From Methylacidiphilales bacterium (GTDB lineage Bacteria > Verrucomicrobiota > Verrucomicrobiia > Methylacidiphilales > UBA1321): DNA of 57,808 nucleotides. Under the pieces are notes generated by a model, which saw nothing but the letters and a program-made list of their open reading frames with translations, did not search any database and was not told the origin of the DNA. The stretch covers positions 1-57,808 of the forward strand of contig JAJSLI010000082.1 of the NCBI GenBank assembly GCA_021272315.1, in the 5' to 3' direction. Position numbers and translations under genes: made by a program. Shown piece by piece: positions 1 through 8,602 of the stretch (the stretch's first letter is position 1; each line of letters starts with the position of its first letter).

Positions 1-504
1 GGCGACATCTTCGTGACGACGACGGGCAACATCGACGTGATCACGCGCGAGCACATGAACCGGATGAAGCACCAGGCGATTGTCTGCAACATCGGCCATT
101 TCGATTCCGAGGTGCAGGTCGGTTCGCTCTACGGCGACAAGACGCTCAAAAAAGTCGAGATCAAGCCGCAGGTCGACCAGTTCACCTGGCCGAACGGCAA
201 GGTCCTCACCGTCCTGGCCGAAGGCCGCCTGGTGAACCTGGGCTGCGCGACAGGCCATCCGAGCTTCGTCATGTCGGCGTCGTTCACCAACCAGACGATC
301 GCGCAGATCGAACTGTGGGAGTCGCGCGGCAAGGGGAAGTACAAGAACGACGTCTATGTTCTGCCCAAAGCGCTCGACGAGCGGGTGGCGCGGCTGCACC
401 TGGAAAAACTCGGCGTGAAGCTGACAAAACTGACGCCGAAGCAGGCGGAATATCTTGGCGTGCCGGTCGAGGGACCCTTCAAGCCCGATCATTACCGGTA
501 TTGA
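1..504 (+). CDS. ahcY: Adenosylhomocysteinase, C-terminal part (cut by window start)
   Basis: Hydrolyses S-adenosylhomocysteine to adenosine and homocysteine, removing the inhibitory by-product of SAM-dependent methylation; cytoplasmic and NAD-dependent. The frame is open from base 1 and the first residues visible are [10 protein letters not shown], so the gene starts upstream of the window. Family hallmarks are GNIDVI, the IGHFDSEV stretch, the [17 protein letters not shown] block and the C-terminal end HYRY, which supplies the Lys/Tyr contributed to the neighbouring subunit's NAD site. It ends at a TGA followed 35 bases later by a strong terminator. Identification is secure; only about 168 C-terminal residues are visible. 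Confidence 0.97.
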   Translation, partial: GDIFVTTTGNIDVITREHMNRMKHQAIVCNIGHFDSEVQVGSLYGDKTLKKVEIKPQVDQFTWPNGKVLTVLAEGRLVNLGCATGHPSFVMSASFTNQTIAQIELWESRGKGKYKNDVYVLPKALDERVARLHLEKLGVKLTKLTPKQAEYLGVPVEGPFKPDHYRY

Positions 505-538
505 TTTTCAACGGTCTCCAACCGCTTGGATTTGCAAG

Positions 539-570
539 GCCCCGGGCATGAAAATGTCCGGGGCTTTTTT
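539..570 (+). terminator. Intrinsic terminator of ahcY
   Basis: An 11-bp stem (GCCCCGGGCAT pairing with ATGTCCGGGGC, one G-T wobble) closes on a GAAA tetraloop and is followed directly by six T residues at 565-570. This is a textbook rho-independent terminator placed just after the ahcY stop codon and before the convergent DUF2723 gene. Confidence 0.92.
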
Positions 571-626
571 GCCGCAGAACCGGCGACGCGAAATATGCGG
601 TTGTCCGACAAAATGGGAGCTTCCTC

Positions 627-3600
627 CTACAAAGGTTTGGCAACGTGGCTGGGGAAGGAAATCCCGTTGGGGGGGAGTTTGGCTCCGGGAGGCAGATTGG
701 TGTTGGGCGAAAGGTTGGTGTTGAGGAGCTGTTCGAAGCGGGGATCGTTGCGTAAACCGTCGAAGCGAAAATCCATGCTGGCGGAGATGAGGGCGTTGGT
801 GCCGCCGGTGGTGGCGGCCTGGGTCAGGTACTTGAGGGCCTCATCGTTGTGGCCGATGCTGGCGTTAAGTCCGGCAAGGTAGTAGGCGACTTCGCTGGCC
901 TTGGGGTCAATCTTGACGCGAGCTTCGAGGAAGGCAATGGCGGCGGAGGGGTCATGGACGGTGTCGACGTAGTAGCGGACAACGTCGCCCATGTCATCGC
1001 GGCTCCAGTTGGTAAGGCCGGCGGCACTGCGAAGAATATCTTTGACCTCGGGGAATTTGCCTTCGTCCTCGAGAATCCGGGCGAGATCGAGGTTGAGGCG
1101 AACGTCATACGGTGACTTGGCAAGTTGATTGCGGAGTTCCTTTTCGCCCGTGCCGAAGGTTTGGGACAGAGTGATCTCTTCAAGAAGATCGCTGTAGGTT
1201 TCATTGCGGGGGTCGTCGAGTTCGGCCTGTTTAACCACCGCGAGCGCCTCGTCGTAGCGCTCGTGCTGGGCGAGAAAGCGGGCGTATTCGTGAACGGCGG
1301 AAGCAAGTTGCGGACTGAGGAGGAGAGCGATCTTGAGGAAGTGTTCCTCCTCGGCGCTCATGCCACGCCAGCGGTAGAGATCGGCGTGCCAGAAGGCAAG
1401 TTTGCCGAAGGTTGTGGTGGCGTCGTCGTCGATGCGGAACCTGGGGTCGCCGAGAAGGCGGACGCAATAGGCGTCCCAGTAGGTGTAGTCGGCCCGGACG
1501 GCGTCGGGAGGGAGGGCGGCGAGAGGGTCGGGATTCAACTTGAAGATGAGGCCGGAAGGGATGAGGTAGGGATACATCCATTGGATGGGGACGCTTTGTT
1601 CGATGTAGAAGGTGTGGTCCTTTTTGTTTTTTTCGAAGATCTGGCGCGCAACCATGCCGTTGATTTCAAAAACATCGTCGGTGCCAGGGCGGAGGATGGC
1701 GCCCCCGCTGGCCTTGATGCGGTCGGCGTTGAGGTCTTCGTACTGGCGCCAAGCCGTGGCGAGTTCCTCGTCGCTGATGCAGGTAACGGGAATTTTGGGA
1801 TAAGCTTGGTCGCGCCCAAGCAATTTTTCGAACCAAGTGAAGGTTTTGGGACGAAAGCGGGGGTCGTATTGATCGCGGATGTAACGGCAATAGTAGCCGT
1901 CACAGAGGGCGTTTTGGGTGATAACGGTGACGTCGCGGCGGTCGAAGCCGGGGGTGGTTTTCCAGCGGTTGTCCTGCTGGCTTTCCACAAAAGCCATGAA
2001 GGTGGGAACGAAACGCCCGGGATCGGAGCCGCCGTAGTAGACGGCGTTTTTGTCCATGGGCTGCATAATGTCATAGCCGTAGTCGTAGCCGAACCAGTGG
2101 CCCGCCTTGTTGCAATCGTCGACGTTGCTCCAGAGGGGCAGGAGCGAGAGGTAGAGCGCAGGCATGCCGAAGCCGAGCAAGCCGGTGCGGGCCGGGACTT
2201 CGGGGAGGCTCTCGTGAAGATAGACCATGGCGGCGAGTGCGCCGTAGCCCATGAGCAAAACGAAGATGCAATGAGACTGGAGGTGGAAGACCTTGTACTG
2301 GAGGTTGCGCTCAAAGTCGAAGGAAACAGGTGGCTCGATGAGATTGAGCATGAAACCGAGGAAGAAGAAGGCGAGGGCGAGAAAGACAAACCAGTCCGTC
2401 TGGCGGGCGTCGCATCGTCGAGCGTAGACGAAGACGGTCATGGTGAGAAAAATAAGGGGGACCGTGAAGTTTTTTTGCAGGTTGTCGGCGTAGTAGTAGA
2501 AAGTGAGCAAAAGACGGTGGCCGTAATTGGGGCCGCCGAGGCCGGCGTCATTCTGTTCATCAGCCTTCACGACGCCGATGGCTTTGCCGATGGTGGTTTT
2601 GATGAGGTTGGGAAGGCTCATCGGGTATTGTTCTCGGCTGACGGCGTAATAGAAGCCGCTACGCAACTGCGGCTCGCCCCAATTGATGGGAGGATGGGTC
2701 GAGGAGGCGAACGGCAAGTAGGCGTAGGGCGTGAGGCCAACCCAACCGGCGACGAAAACTCCGATGATGAGACGGCGGTTGAGGTTGGAAGTTAAGAGGA
2801 GGCCGAGTGCAACGGCGGTGAGAAGGAAAGTGAGGAGGCCATGACGGGGGGAGAACTGGAGCCAGCCGGGTTTGACAAAGGTGCCGTAGCGCCAGAAATG
2901 GAGCCCCGGGTGGAGGATGCGGGTGTTGTCGAATTCACTTGGGCTCATGACATAATTGCCATAGGCAAAAAAGAGGACGGCAATGGCGACGCCAGCAAGG
3001 AAGAGGGGCCAGCGGAACTTGCTCATGTAGAAAAAGGAGACGATGGCGGTCAGCCCAAGGATAAGACGACCCATGGCTTCGCTGATGGCATACAATTCAT
3101 GGTCACTGGGATTGGAGGAAAACCAGCCGGAGGAGAGCCAAGTGAGGTAGACGAGGATGGAGAGGCTGAAAAGGTTGACGGCGAGGAAAACAGGCCAGAA
3201 AACACCCGCGCGCAACAGGGCGGCGGCAACCAGGATCGCGGGAATGATCTGGATAAGGGTGTGGTGATGGGTGAGGCCGAGGCCGAAGACGAAGACCGTG
3301 ATGATGAGGCGCTCGGTTTTCGCGGGCTCGAGCATCCAGAAATAGAACAGCAGCAGGATAATGATGGTGAAGAGCGCGTTGACCGTGCCGTGCACGGCGG
3401 AAATGGTTGCCTGACTCCACATGACATCGCTGAAGCCGAGCGTGAGGCCGGCGAGAAGACCGGCATAAAAAGCGTAGGGGCGGACGGCAGCCTGACGGTC
3501 GGGGTCGGTCCAGCGCTGAAGAAGCCAGCGACCGGAGTGACAGACGAGAAGGGTGAGCAGGGCGTTGGCGATGCCACCGTAAAGGGCGGATTGGACGTTG

Positions 3601-3896
3601 ATGCGCCAGGCGAGATTTCCGACAGGGATGAGATGACTGAGGATAAACCCGGACATGGTCCAGAGTGGATAACCGGGCGGGTGGGGCACACCGAACTTGG
3701 TGGCGGCGGTGATGAGCTCGCCGGAGTCTTCCAACGTAACGCTGGGGGCGAGGGTGGCGATGTAGACGGCGGTGGTGACAACGAAGACGATGGCTGCTGC
3801 GGTCAAGTCGGAACGCTGAAAGCGCTCGGGGCGCGAAGGCGGAAGATCGGGATGCGTCTCAAACTGGACGGTGGAAGCGATGGTGGTGAGGCTCAT
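627..3896 (-). CDS. DUF2723 (GT117, TMEM260-like) membrane glycosyltransferase with C-terminal TPRs
   Basis: A 1089-residue polytopic membrane protein. The N-terminus (about residues 30-110) carries the family signature: LEDSGEL at 55-61 followed by PHPPGYPLW at 71-79. These acidic residues sit in the first extracytoplasmic loop of GT-C enzymes. About 11-12 hydrophobic segments fill the first 600 residues; residues about 860-1050 look like tetratricopeptide repeats (EYARFLAQHERYDEALAVV and later units). The human relative TMEM260 is a protein O-mannosyltransferase using a polyprenyl-P-mannose donor. Its start codon overlaps the stop of the upstream polyprenol-P-mannose synthase gene (ATGA), so the two are translationally coupled and a mannosyltransferase role is a reasonable inference. 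The acceptor is unknown. Confidence 0.85.
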   Translation of the reverse strand: MSLTTIASTVQFETHPDLPPSRPERFQRSDLTAAAIVFVVTTAVYIATLAPSVTLEDSGELITAATKFGVPHPPGYPLWTMSGFILSHLIPVGNLAWRINVQSALYGGIANALLTLLVCHSGRWLLQRWTDPDRQAAVRPYAFYAGLLAGLTLGFSDVMWSQATISAVHGTVNALFTIIILLLFYFWMLEPAKTERLIITVFVFGLGLTHHHTLIQIIPAILVAAALLRAGVFWPVFLAVNLFSLSILVYLTWLSSGWFSSNPSDHELYAISEAMGRLILGLTAIVSFFYMSKFRWPLFLAGVAIAVLFFAYGNYVMSPSEFDNTRILHPGLHFWRYGTFVKPGWLQFSPRHGLLTFLLTAVALGLLLTSNLNRRLIIGVFVAGWVGLTPYAYLPFASSTHPPINWGEPQLRSGFYYAVSREQYPMSLPNLIKTTIGKAIGVVKADEQNDAGLGGPNYGHRLLLTFYYYADNLQKNFTVPLIFLTMTVFVYARRCDARQTDWFVFLALAFFFLGFMLNLIEPPVSFDFERNLQYKVFHLQSHCIFVLLMGYGALAAMVYLHESLPEVPARTGLLGFGMPALYLSLLPLWSNVDDCNKAGHWFGYDYGYDIMQPMDKNAVYYGGSDPGRFVPTFMAFVESQQDNRWKTTPGFDRRDVTVITQNALCDGYYCRYIRDQYDPRFRPKTFTWFEKLLGRDQAYPKIPVTCISDEELATAWRQYEDLNADRIKASGGAILRPGTDDVFEINGMVARQIFEKNKKDHTFYIEQSVPIQWMYPYLIPSGLIFKLNPDPLAALPPDAVRADYTYWDAYCVRLLGDPRFRIDDDATTTFGKLAFWHADLYRWRGMSAEEEHFLKIALLLSPQLASAVHEYARFLAQHERYDEALAVVKQAELDDPRNETYSDLLEEITLSQTFGTGEKELRNQLAKSPYDVRLNLDLARILEDEGKFPEVKDILRSAAGLTNWSRDDMGDVVRYYVDTVHDPSAAIAFLEARVKIDPKASEVAYYLAGLNASIGHNDEALKYLTQAATTGGTNALISASMDFRFDGLRNDPRFEQLLNTNLSPNTNLPPGAKLPPNGISFPSHVAKPL

Positions 3897-4654
3897 AAGG
3901 CGGATTTTCCGTCGGCTCCGGAGCGAACGTGGGGGTGGCGTCCGCGTAGCGCCATCCAGGGAACGCGCCAGATGGCTTCACGGACGATATGACCCGACAT
4001 TTTGGAAATGCCGGCGTGACGGTCTTCAAACACGATGGGGACCTCGACAATTTTCCAACCGAGCCGCCACGCAAGGTGTGTGACTTCGATCTGGAAGGCA
4101 TAGCCGTCGGAGTGGATTTGGGCAAGGTCGAGCGAGGCGAGCCTGTCAGGGCGAAACGCCTTGAAACCGCCGGTGGGATCGGAGAAGGGCATGCCGGTGA
4201 TGAGCTTAACGTACTGGGCCGCACCGAGGCTGAGCATGAGGCGGTGCAGTGGCCAGTTGGTGACACGAACACCATCGCGGTAACGGGTGGCAATAACGAG
4301 ATCGGCGCCCTGATCGAGGAGGCGAATCAGCTCGGGCACCGAATTGGGGTCGTGGGAGAGATCAGCGTCCATCTGGACAATGGCGGAGCAAGGCTCGACA
4401 GCATGCCGTTTCATGACCCAGGCAAAGCCTTCGACATAGGCGGAGCCGAGGCCGCGTTTGCCGGGGCGTTCAAGAATAAAGAGCTGGCGGTCGTAGCGGG
4501 GATGAGAGCGGACCCAACCGGGTGCGCCGTCCCCGGAGGCGTCGTCGACGAGGAGGATGCGGGCGTCGGGCACGGCGCCCCAAAGCCGCTCGGTAAACCG
4601 GGGAAGGTTGTCGAGTTCGTGGTACGTGGGGACAACGATAAAGGGGGACGGCAT
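3893..4654 (-). CDS. Polyprenol-phosphate mannose synthase (DPM1-like GT2)
   Basis: A 253-residue GT2-family enzyme of the dolichol-phosphate mannosyltransferase type, expected to transfer mannose from GDP-mannose to a polyprenyl phosphate at the inner membrane face. Visible features are VPTYHELDN at 8-16, the nucleotide-binding LLVDDASGDG at 34-43, GLGSAYVEGF at 68-77, and the metal-binding MDADLSHDP at 95-103. There is no C-terminal transmembrane segment, so it is the single-domain soluble type as in eukaryotic DPM1. The stop codon overlaps the ATG of the DUF2723 gene by 4 bases. The start codon lies only 6 bases from the terminal repeat of a 273-bp hairpin element that fills the gap to dgt, so promoter or ribosome-binding functions must lie in that element or further upstream. 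Substrate specificity (mannose versus glucose) is inferred from the family. Confidence 0.88.
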   Translation of the reverse strand: MPSPFIVVPTYHELDNLPRFTERLWGAVPDARILLVDDASGDGAPGWVRSHPRYDRQLFILERPGKRGLGSAYVEGFAWVMKRHAVEPCSAIVQMDADLSHDPNSVPELIRLLDQGADLVIATRYRDGVRVTNWPLHRLMLSLGAAQYVKLITGMPFSDPTGGFKAFRPDRLASLDLAQIHSDGYAFQIEVTHLAWRLGWKIVEVPIVFEDRHAGISKMSGHIVREAIWRVPWMALRGRHPHVRSGADGKSAL

Positions 4655-4660
4655 GGGTTG

Positions 4661-4933
4661 GAACTCTTACTAAAAGTAGACACGGGCCGCGCCGGGAGGG
4701 ATTCGGCCTTCCCACGCGGAGCCGAGCGACGAACATAGCCGTAGCGCTCTGTGAGAAGCGAGCGACAAAGTGGGAAGGCCAAAGAACCCCGGCCCGAAGG
4801 GTTGCCTATTTTTTAGCCCCTGACTTTGTTGCTCGTCGGTCAAAGACCGCAGAGGGTATTCTCCCTCCTCGCGCCTCGTCAGAAGCCAAAAAATAAAGGC
4901 AACGCGACCCATGGCTACTTTTGGTAAGAGTTC
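4661..4933. repeat. Double-hairpin non-coding element, copy A
   Basis: A 273-bp element bounded by 19-bp terminal inverted repeats with one mismatch: GAACTCTTACTAAAAGTAG at 4661-4679 and the complement of GAACTCTTACCAAAAGTAG at 4915-4933. Inside are two hairpins. The first has a perfect 11-bp stem at 4705-4715 with 4770-4780, and the second an 18-base imperfect stem at 4807-4824 with 4878-4895. Loop 1 (54 bases, containing GGAGCCGAGCGACGAACATA) is nearly identical to loop 1 of the element at 22677-22952, whereas the stems differ completely. The element contains no convincing ORF and exactly fills the space between the stop codon of dgt and the start of the DPM1-like gene. A non-autonomous mobile element or structured RNA are both possible. 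Confidence 0.8.
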
Positions 4934-6201
4934 TAGATCAGTTCGGAGATGGAACCGTAATCAGGATCAAGGAGACGCTTGTAGCTGCGCTGGGCGTAGG
5001 CATCAGTCATCCCGGAAAGATGGTCGCAGAGCAGGCGGGCGCGGGCGGAATTGCTTTCGACGGCGATGATGTCGCGGTGGATGTCGTGGGGAACGAGGAC
5101 AGCGGGGTGGGAGGCCTCGTCGAGGTAATTGGAGAAGAGGCTGCACGCAAGCTGCCGGAGAATATTTCCGCCCTTGTATTCGATCTGCTGAAGGGCGCTG
5201 GAACCGAAGATAAGTTCGCGGCAGATTTCTTTGTGGAGGCTGATTCGATTTTTGGTTTCGGGACGCAGGTGGACACGGTAGGCGTGGCGGTTGGTCCGGC
5301 GGGACATGAAGTTTTTTTGCGGTTTGAGTGAGCTACCGGTAATTAATTTTCCAATGAGGGCGTTCATGCGAGGTTGAAGCCTGTTATTTGCCATCATTCC
5401 GAGCAGGTCGTCGATATACTTTCTTTGATGACGGTTGAGCGCAGAGTCTTTTTTGTCACGCCAGGCGGCAAGGCGGTCGGGGGCCAGGAAGCGGGCTTTC
5501 CAGCCGTCGACAATGTCGAAGCAGGAATAGGCGATGTCGTCGGCGAGATCCATGACCTGACATTCGAGGCTGTGGAATCGGTTGACGTCGGAAGTGCCGA
5601 GAACGGCGGGCAGATCAGTCGTGCCGAAGCAAAAGTGGAGGATTTCGGCCTGGTCGTCGTAGATAAAGTGGTTGGTGTCCGTGCCCCGGTCACGATGGAG
5701 ACGCTTGTACTTGAGCACGCCGTCAAGGAGAGCGCGGGTGGGGCTCATGCCACCTCGTCCTCCAGGTTGGCTGTAAATGGTCCGGGTAAGGATGCGCAGG
5801 GTCTGGGCGTTGCCCTCGAAGCCACCGTAGGGTTCCATAATCTGGTTGAGGACCCGTTCGCCGGCATGGCCGAACGGGGGATGGCCGATATCGTGCGCGA
5901 AGCAAACGGCCTCGAGAAGATTGGGATCGATGGCAACGGCGCGGTGCGATTTCTGGAGCCAGACCGCGATCGATTTGGCGATATTGGCGACTTCAAGCGA
6001 ATGGGTCAGGCGCGTGCGGTAGAAGTCGTACTCTCCCGCTTGGAAGACCTGGGTCTTGGCCTGCAACCGGCGAAAAGCCGGTGTGAACATGATGCGATCG
6101 CGGTCTTGGTGAAAGACGCTGCGGTAGTCCGGCGTCCGTTTGAAGTTAGCTGCATCGAGCAAATACTGGCGGTCGAAGGCGCGATAAAAGTCGACGGACA
6201 T
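4933..6201 (-). CDS. dgt: Deoxyguanosinetriphosphate triphosphohydrolase-like protein (HD family)
   Basis: A 422-residue HD-domain dNTPase that releases triphosphate from dGTP or other dNTPs. The metal site is visible as H67 in RTRLTHSLEV, the HD pair in AHDIGHPPFGH at 102-112, and the later Asp in DLADDIAYS (about residue 230). The N-terminal TPAFRRLQAKTQVF block is diagnostic for the Dgt family. The TAG stop at 4933-4935 touches the terminal repeat of the adjacent hairpin element by one base. Start at 6201 (MSVDFYRAF) fits homologues. Probably heads the minus-strand series with the downstream glycosyltransferases, although the element in between may separate their transcription. Confidence 0.9.
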   Translation of the reverse strand: MSVDFYRAFDRQYLLDAANFKRTPDYRSVFHQDRDRIMFTPAFRRLQAKTQVFQAGEYDFYRTRLTHSLEVANIAKSIAVWLQKSHRAVAIDPNLLEAVCFAHDIGHPPFGHAGERVLNQIMEPYGGFEGNAQTLRILTRTIYSQPGGRGGMSPTRALLDGVLKYKRLHRDRGTDTNHFIYDDQAEILHFCFGTTDLPAVLGTSDVNRFHSLECQVMDLADDIAYSCFDIVDGWKARFLAPDRLAAWRDKKDSALNRHQRKYIDDLLGMMANNRLQPRMNALIGKLITGSSLKPQKNFMSRRTNRHAYRVHLRPETKNRISLHKEICRELIFGSSALQQIEYKGGNILRQLACSLFSNYLDEASHPAVLVPHDIHRDIIAVESNSARARLLCDHLSGMTDAYAQRSYKRLLDPDYGSISELI

Positions 6202-6392
6202 TTTTTCACTTTAGAAGCCGGGGGGAGTGACGGCAAGGCTGGGCGGGCCTTCCAGGTTGGAGTTGCAAAAAAATAATTTCGATGAAATGGTGGATTTTAT
6301 TCCACCGAAAATCAGAAAGAACATGAGGGAAAATAGGGATGAGAAAGGGGCGTGTTGCCCGAAGAAATTTCGAAATAGGGGTTGCCGAGGTA

Positions 6393-6429
6393 AACAATTG
6401 GGCTTAGTTACCCGGAAGTGACAATTGTT
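6393..6429. promoter_or_regulatory. Inverted repeat upstream of the DICT-like gene
   Basis: A perfect 8-bp inverted repeat, AACAATTG at 6393-6400 and CAATTGTT at 6422-6429, with a 21-base spacer, ends five bases before the ATG at 6435. It could be an operator or a leader hairpin controlling the downstream gene. No clear -35/-10 pair stands out around it. Confidence 0.3.
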
Positions 6430-6434
6430 CTTCT

Positions 6435-7133
6435 ATGTTAGCTGAAACGAATTGCGAACACGTAACGACCAAGCGCTTCAAGGCCAAGCTTAGTCCCTAT
6501 CTCCATTATTTCGACAAATGCGGCAAGGCGGTGCGCGTCCATCACGGACGCTCGTCCGACAAGGTGCGGCTGGGCGATTTGGTGACCATCCCCGACAGCG
6601 ATCTGCATCATGTGATGGATTGCGAGGCCGCGTTGGCGATCAGCCATGCAATCGAGGACATCGCGGGAGAGGTCCGCAGCGGGGAACTGGTCGCGACGTT
6701 TCAGAATTTTAAAAATTTCCTACCTTATAAAAAGCGGTACATGAGCTTGGCGGAGGACCTCGATGCGGTTCGGGTCTGGGGCTGCGGCACGGTGCCGAAG
6801 AATTGCGGGAAGATCGATTTCGTGCAGACGGAAGAGGAGCGGCTCAAACGCTACTGGCTGGTACTTTTCGACAGCGAGGAGACTCGGGCGGTTTTGCTCT
6901 GCAAGCAGGTAAACCGCGCGACCGATTTTGCGGATAAGAAATTCATCGGGTTCTACAGCTTCAATCCCTACCTGGTGCAGTCGATCCGATGGCGCTTCAA
7001 TCTGCTCAGTTCGGGTTTGAGTCGGGTGATTTCGCACTGGGAAAAGTCATTTCCCTTCCCTGATTTAAAAATGCGCGATTTAGAGCGCTACATTAAGCAA
7101 TCGGATGTGATTGATGTACAGTCTGTTGTCTAA
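6435..7133 (+). CDS. Putative DICT-domain sensory protein
   Basis: A 232-residue soluble protein without signal peptide. Residues about 100-205 resemble the DICT sensory domain seen with diguanylate cyclases and two-component proteins: YKKRYMSLAEDLDAVRVWG, then LVLFDSEETRAVLLCKQVN, then the typical FIGFYSFNPYLVQSIRWRF end. The N-terminal ~95 residues (HHGRSSDKVRLGDLVTIPDS) are not recognised. No output domain is attached, so it would be a stand-alone sensor or an adaptor. It is monocistronic, flanked by the divergent dgt and by ispH 178 bases downstream. The DICT assignment rests on pattern memory alone; otherwise hypothetical. Confidence 0.5.
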   Translation: MLAETNCEHVTTKRFKAKLSPYLHYFDKCGKAVRVHHGRSSDKVRLGDLVTIPDSDLHHVMDCEAALAISHAIEDIAGEVRSGELVATFQNFKNFLPYKKRYMSLAEDLDAVRVWGCGTVPKNCGKIDFVQTEEERLKRYWLVLFDSEETRAVLLCKQVNRATDFADKKFIGFYSFNPYLVQSIRWRFNLLSSGLSRVISHWEKSFPFPDLKMRDLERYIKQSDVIDVQSVV

Positions 7134-7275
7134 AATGCCTAAGGGGCATTATTCCCGGTTTTCTTTGAACGGGAACCACGGGGAAGTGGCTATCCTTCTG
7201 CAAGTTTCATTTACTCTCCTCCTTGAGCCGTCAAAAAAAGAGCGCCTAGGTGCTCCCTCCCTAAAAATGCGGGAC

Positions 7276-7304
7276 TTGACGTAAGCGCCCATCTCGCGGT
7301 TAGT
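7276..7304 (+). promoter_or_regulatory. Candidate sigma-70 promoter of ispH
   Basis: TTGACG at 7276-7281 and GTTAGT at 7299-7304 with a 17-base spacer lie just before the ispH start at 7312. The -10 is weak, and the distance would give a near-leaderless message. A 16-base near-palindrome, GAGCGCCTAGGTGCTC, lies upstream at 7240-7255. Confidence 0.25.
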
Positions 7305-7311
7305 TGGTGGT

Positions 7312-8589
7312 ATGTCCGTCACTGTCAATGCCGCCGGGAAAGTCAACCTCCGCACTCCGGAGGTGATGAAACTCGTCCAAGCCCAGGTGGAAAGTCATTA
7401 CCGCAGCCCTGTGGTGGACTATCTTCGCCACACCAAATCGCATCTCTCGGCCAACGGCCTGACGGTGAAGTTGGCCAAGGCGTTCGGCTTCTGTTACGGC
7501 GTGGAGCGTGCCATTAATATGGCCTACTCCGCAGCGAAAGTCTTCGCCGGACACAATATCTATCTTCTCGGCGAGATCATCCACAACCCCGAGGTGAACG
7601 ACCAGTTGCGCACCATGGGCATCAAGCAACTCAAGGAGACGCGCGGTGTCTACGACCTCGGCGACCTGACCCGGGAGGACGTGGTCATCGTCCCCGCCTT
7701 CGGCGCGGAAGTGAAGGTGCTCAACCGGCTCAACGAAATCGGCTGCTACAAAGTCGACACGACCTGTGGTGACGTGATGAGCGTCTGGAAGCGCGTCCGC
7801 CAGTATCGCAACCAGGGCACCACCTCGATCATCCACGGCAAGGCGTGGCACGAGGAAACCAAGGCGACGGTCTCGCAGGCGATCAGCGAGAGCGGCGGCA
7901 CCCATTATCTCGTGGTCTTTACCCTGGACGAAACCGATTACGTCTGCGACTACATCCGCAGGGGCGGCAACAAGGAGGAGTTCCTCAAGAAATTCGAGGG
8001 CGCCTACTCGCCCGGCTTCGACCCCGACACGCACCTGACCTCCGTCGGCATCGCCAACCAGACCACGATGATGAAAAACGAGACGGAGGAAGTGCAGCAC
8101 CGGTTCGAGCGCGCCATGGCCGACCGGTACGGACGTGAGAACCTGGATCGGCACTTCCGCAAGGCCGACACGATCTGCGGCGCGACGCAGGAACGGCAGG
8201 ACGCGCTTTCCGAAATGCTCGGCGTCGAGAAGATGAACCTGCTCCTCGTCGTCGGCGGTTACAACAGCAGCAACACCTCCCATCTCGCTGAAATGGGCGA
8301 GGCCATGCTGCCCACCTATTTCATCAAAAACTCGGAAAAATTGATCTCGTCGAAGGAAATTTCCCACTACGATCAGCATCGCCAGCAGGAAGTAATCAGC
8401 CACGACTGGCTGCCCGAAGGCCCTGTCGTCCTTGGCATCACCGCCGGTGCCTCCTGCCCGAACAATCTTCTCGAAGAAACCATCCACCGCCTCTACGAAT
8501 TCCGCGGTGTCGAAGTCGAGGCGCTCCTGCCCCCCGATTACCGCGAAATCGTCGGCCTAGTCCCTGCCAACGGCAACGGACATCATTGA
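7312..8589 (+). CDS. ispH: 4-hydroxy-3-methylbut-2-enyl diphosphate reductase
   Basis: Last enzyme of the MEP isoprenoid pathway: an iron-sulfur reductase converting HMBPP to IPP and DMAPP. At 425 residues it is the long plant/cyanobacterial-type form rather than the ~310-residue E. coli type. The three cluster cysteines are C61 (FGFCYGVERA), C152 (DTTCGDV) and C289 (DTICGATQ). HNPEVNDQL and IHGKAWHEET supply conserved substrate-binding residues. The start ATG at 7312 gives MSVTVNAAGK; its ribosome-binding site is poor. Transcribed alone or together with the SurA-N-like gene 13 bases downstream. Confidence 0.95.
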   Translation: MSVTVNAAGKVNLRTPEVMKLVQAQVESHYRSPVVDYLRHTKSHLSANGLTVKLAKAFGFCYGVERAINMAYSAAKVFAGHNIYLLGEIIHNPEVNDQLRTMGIKQLKETRGVYDLGDLTREDVVIVPAFGAEVKVLNRLNEIGCYKVDTTCGDVMSVWKRVRQYRNQGTTSIIHGKAWHEETKATVSQAISESGGTHYLVVFTLDETDYVCDYIRRGGNKEEFLKKFEGAYSPGFDPDTHLTSVGIANQTTMMKNETEEVQHRFERAMADRYGRENLDRHFRKADTICGATQERQDALSEMLGVEKMNLLLVVGGYNSSNTSHLAEMGEAMLPTYFIKNSEKLISSKEISHYDQHRQQEVISHDWLPEGPVVLGITAGASCPNNLLEETIHRLYEFRGVEVEALLPPDYREIVGLVPANGNGHH

Positions 8590-8602
8590 TTCCCCCGCCA
8601 AC

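Noticed and set aside
1125..3992. Long plus-strand frames opposite the DUF2723 gene
   Set aside because: They are antisense shadows created by GC-rich codon bias; the minus-strand frame has clear family motifs.
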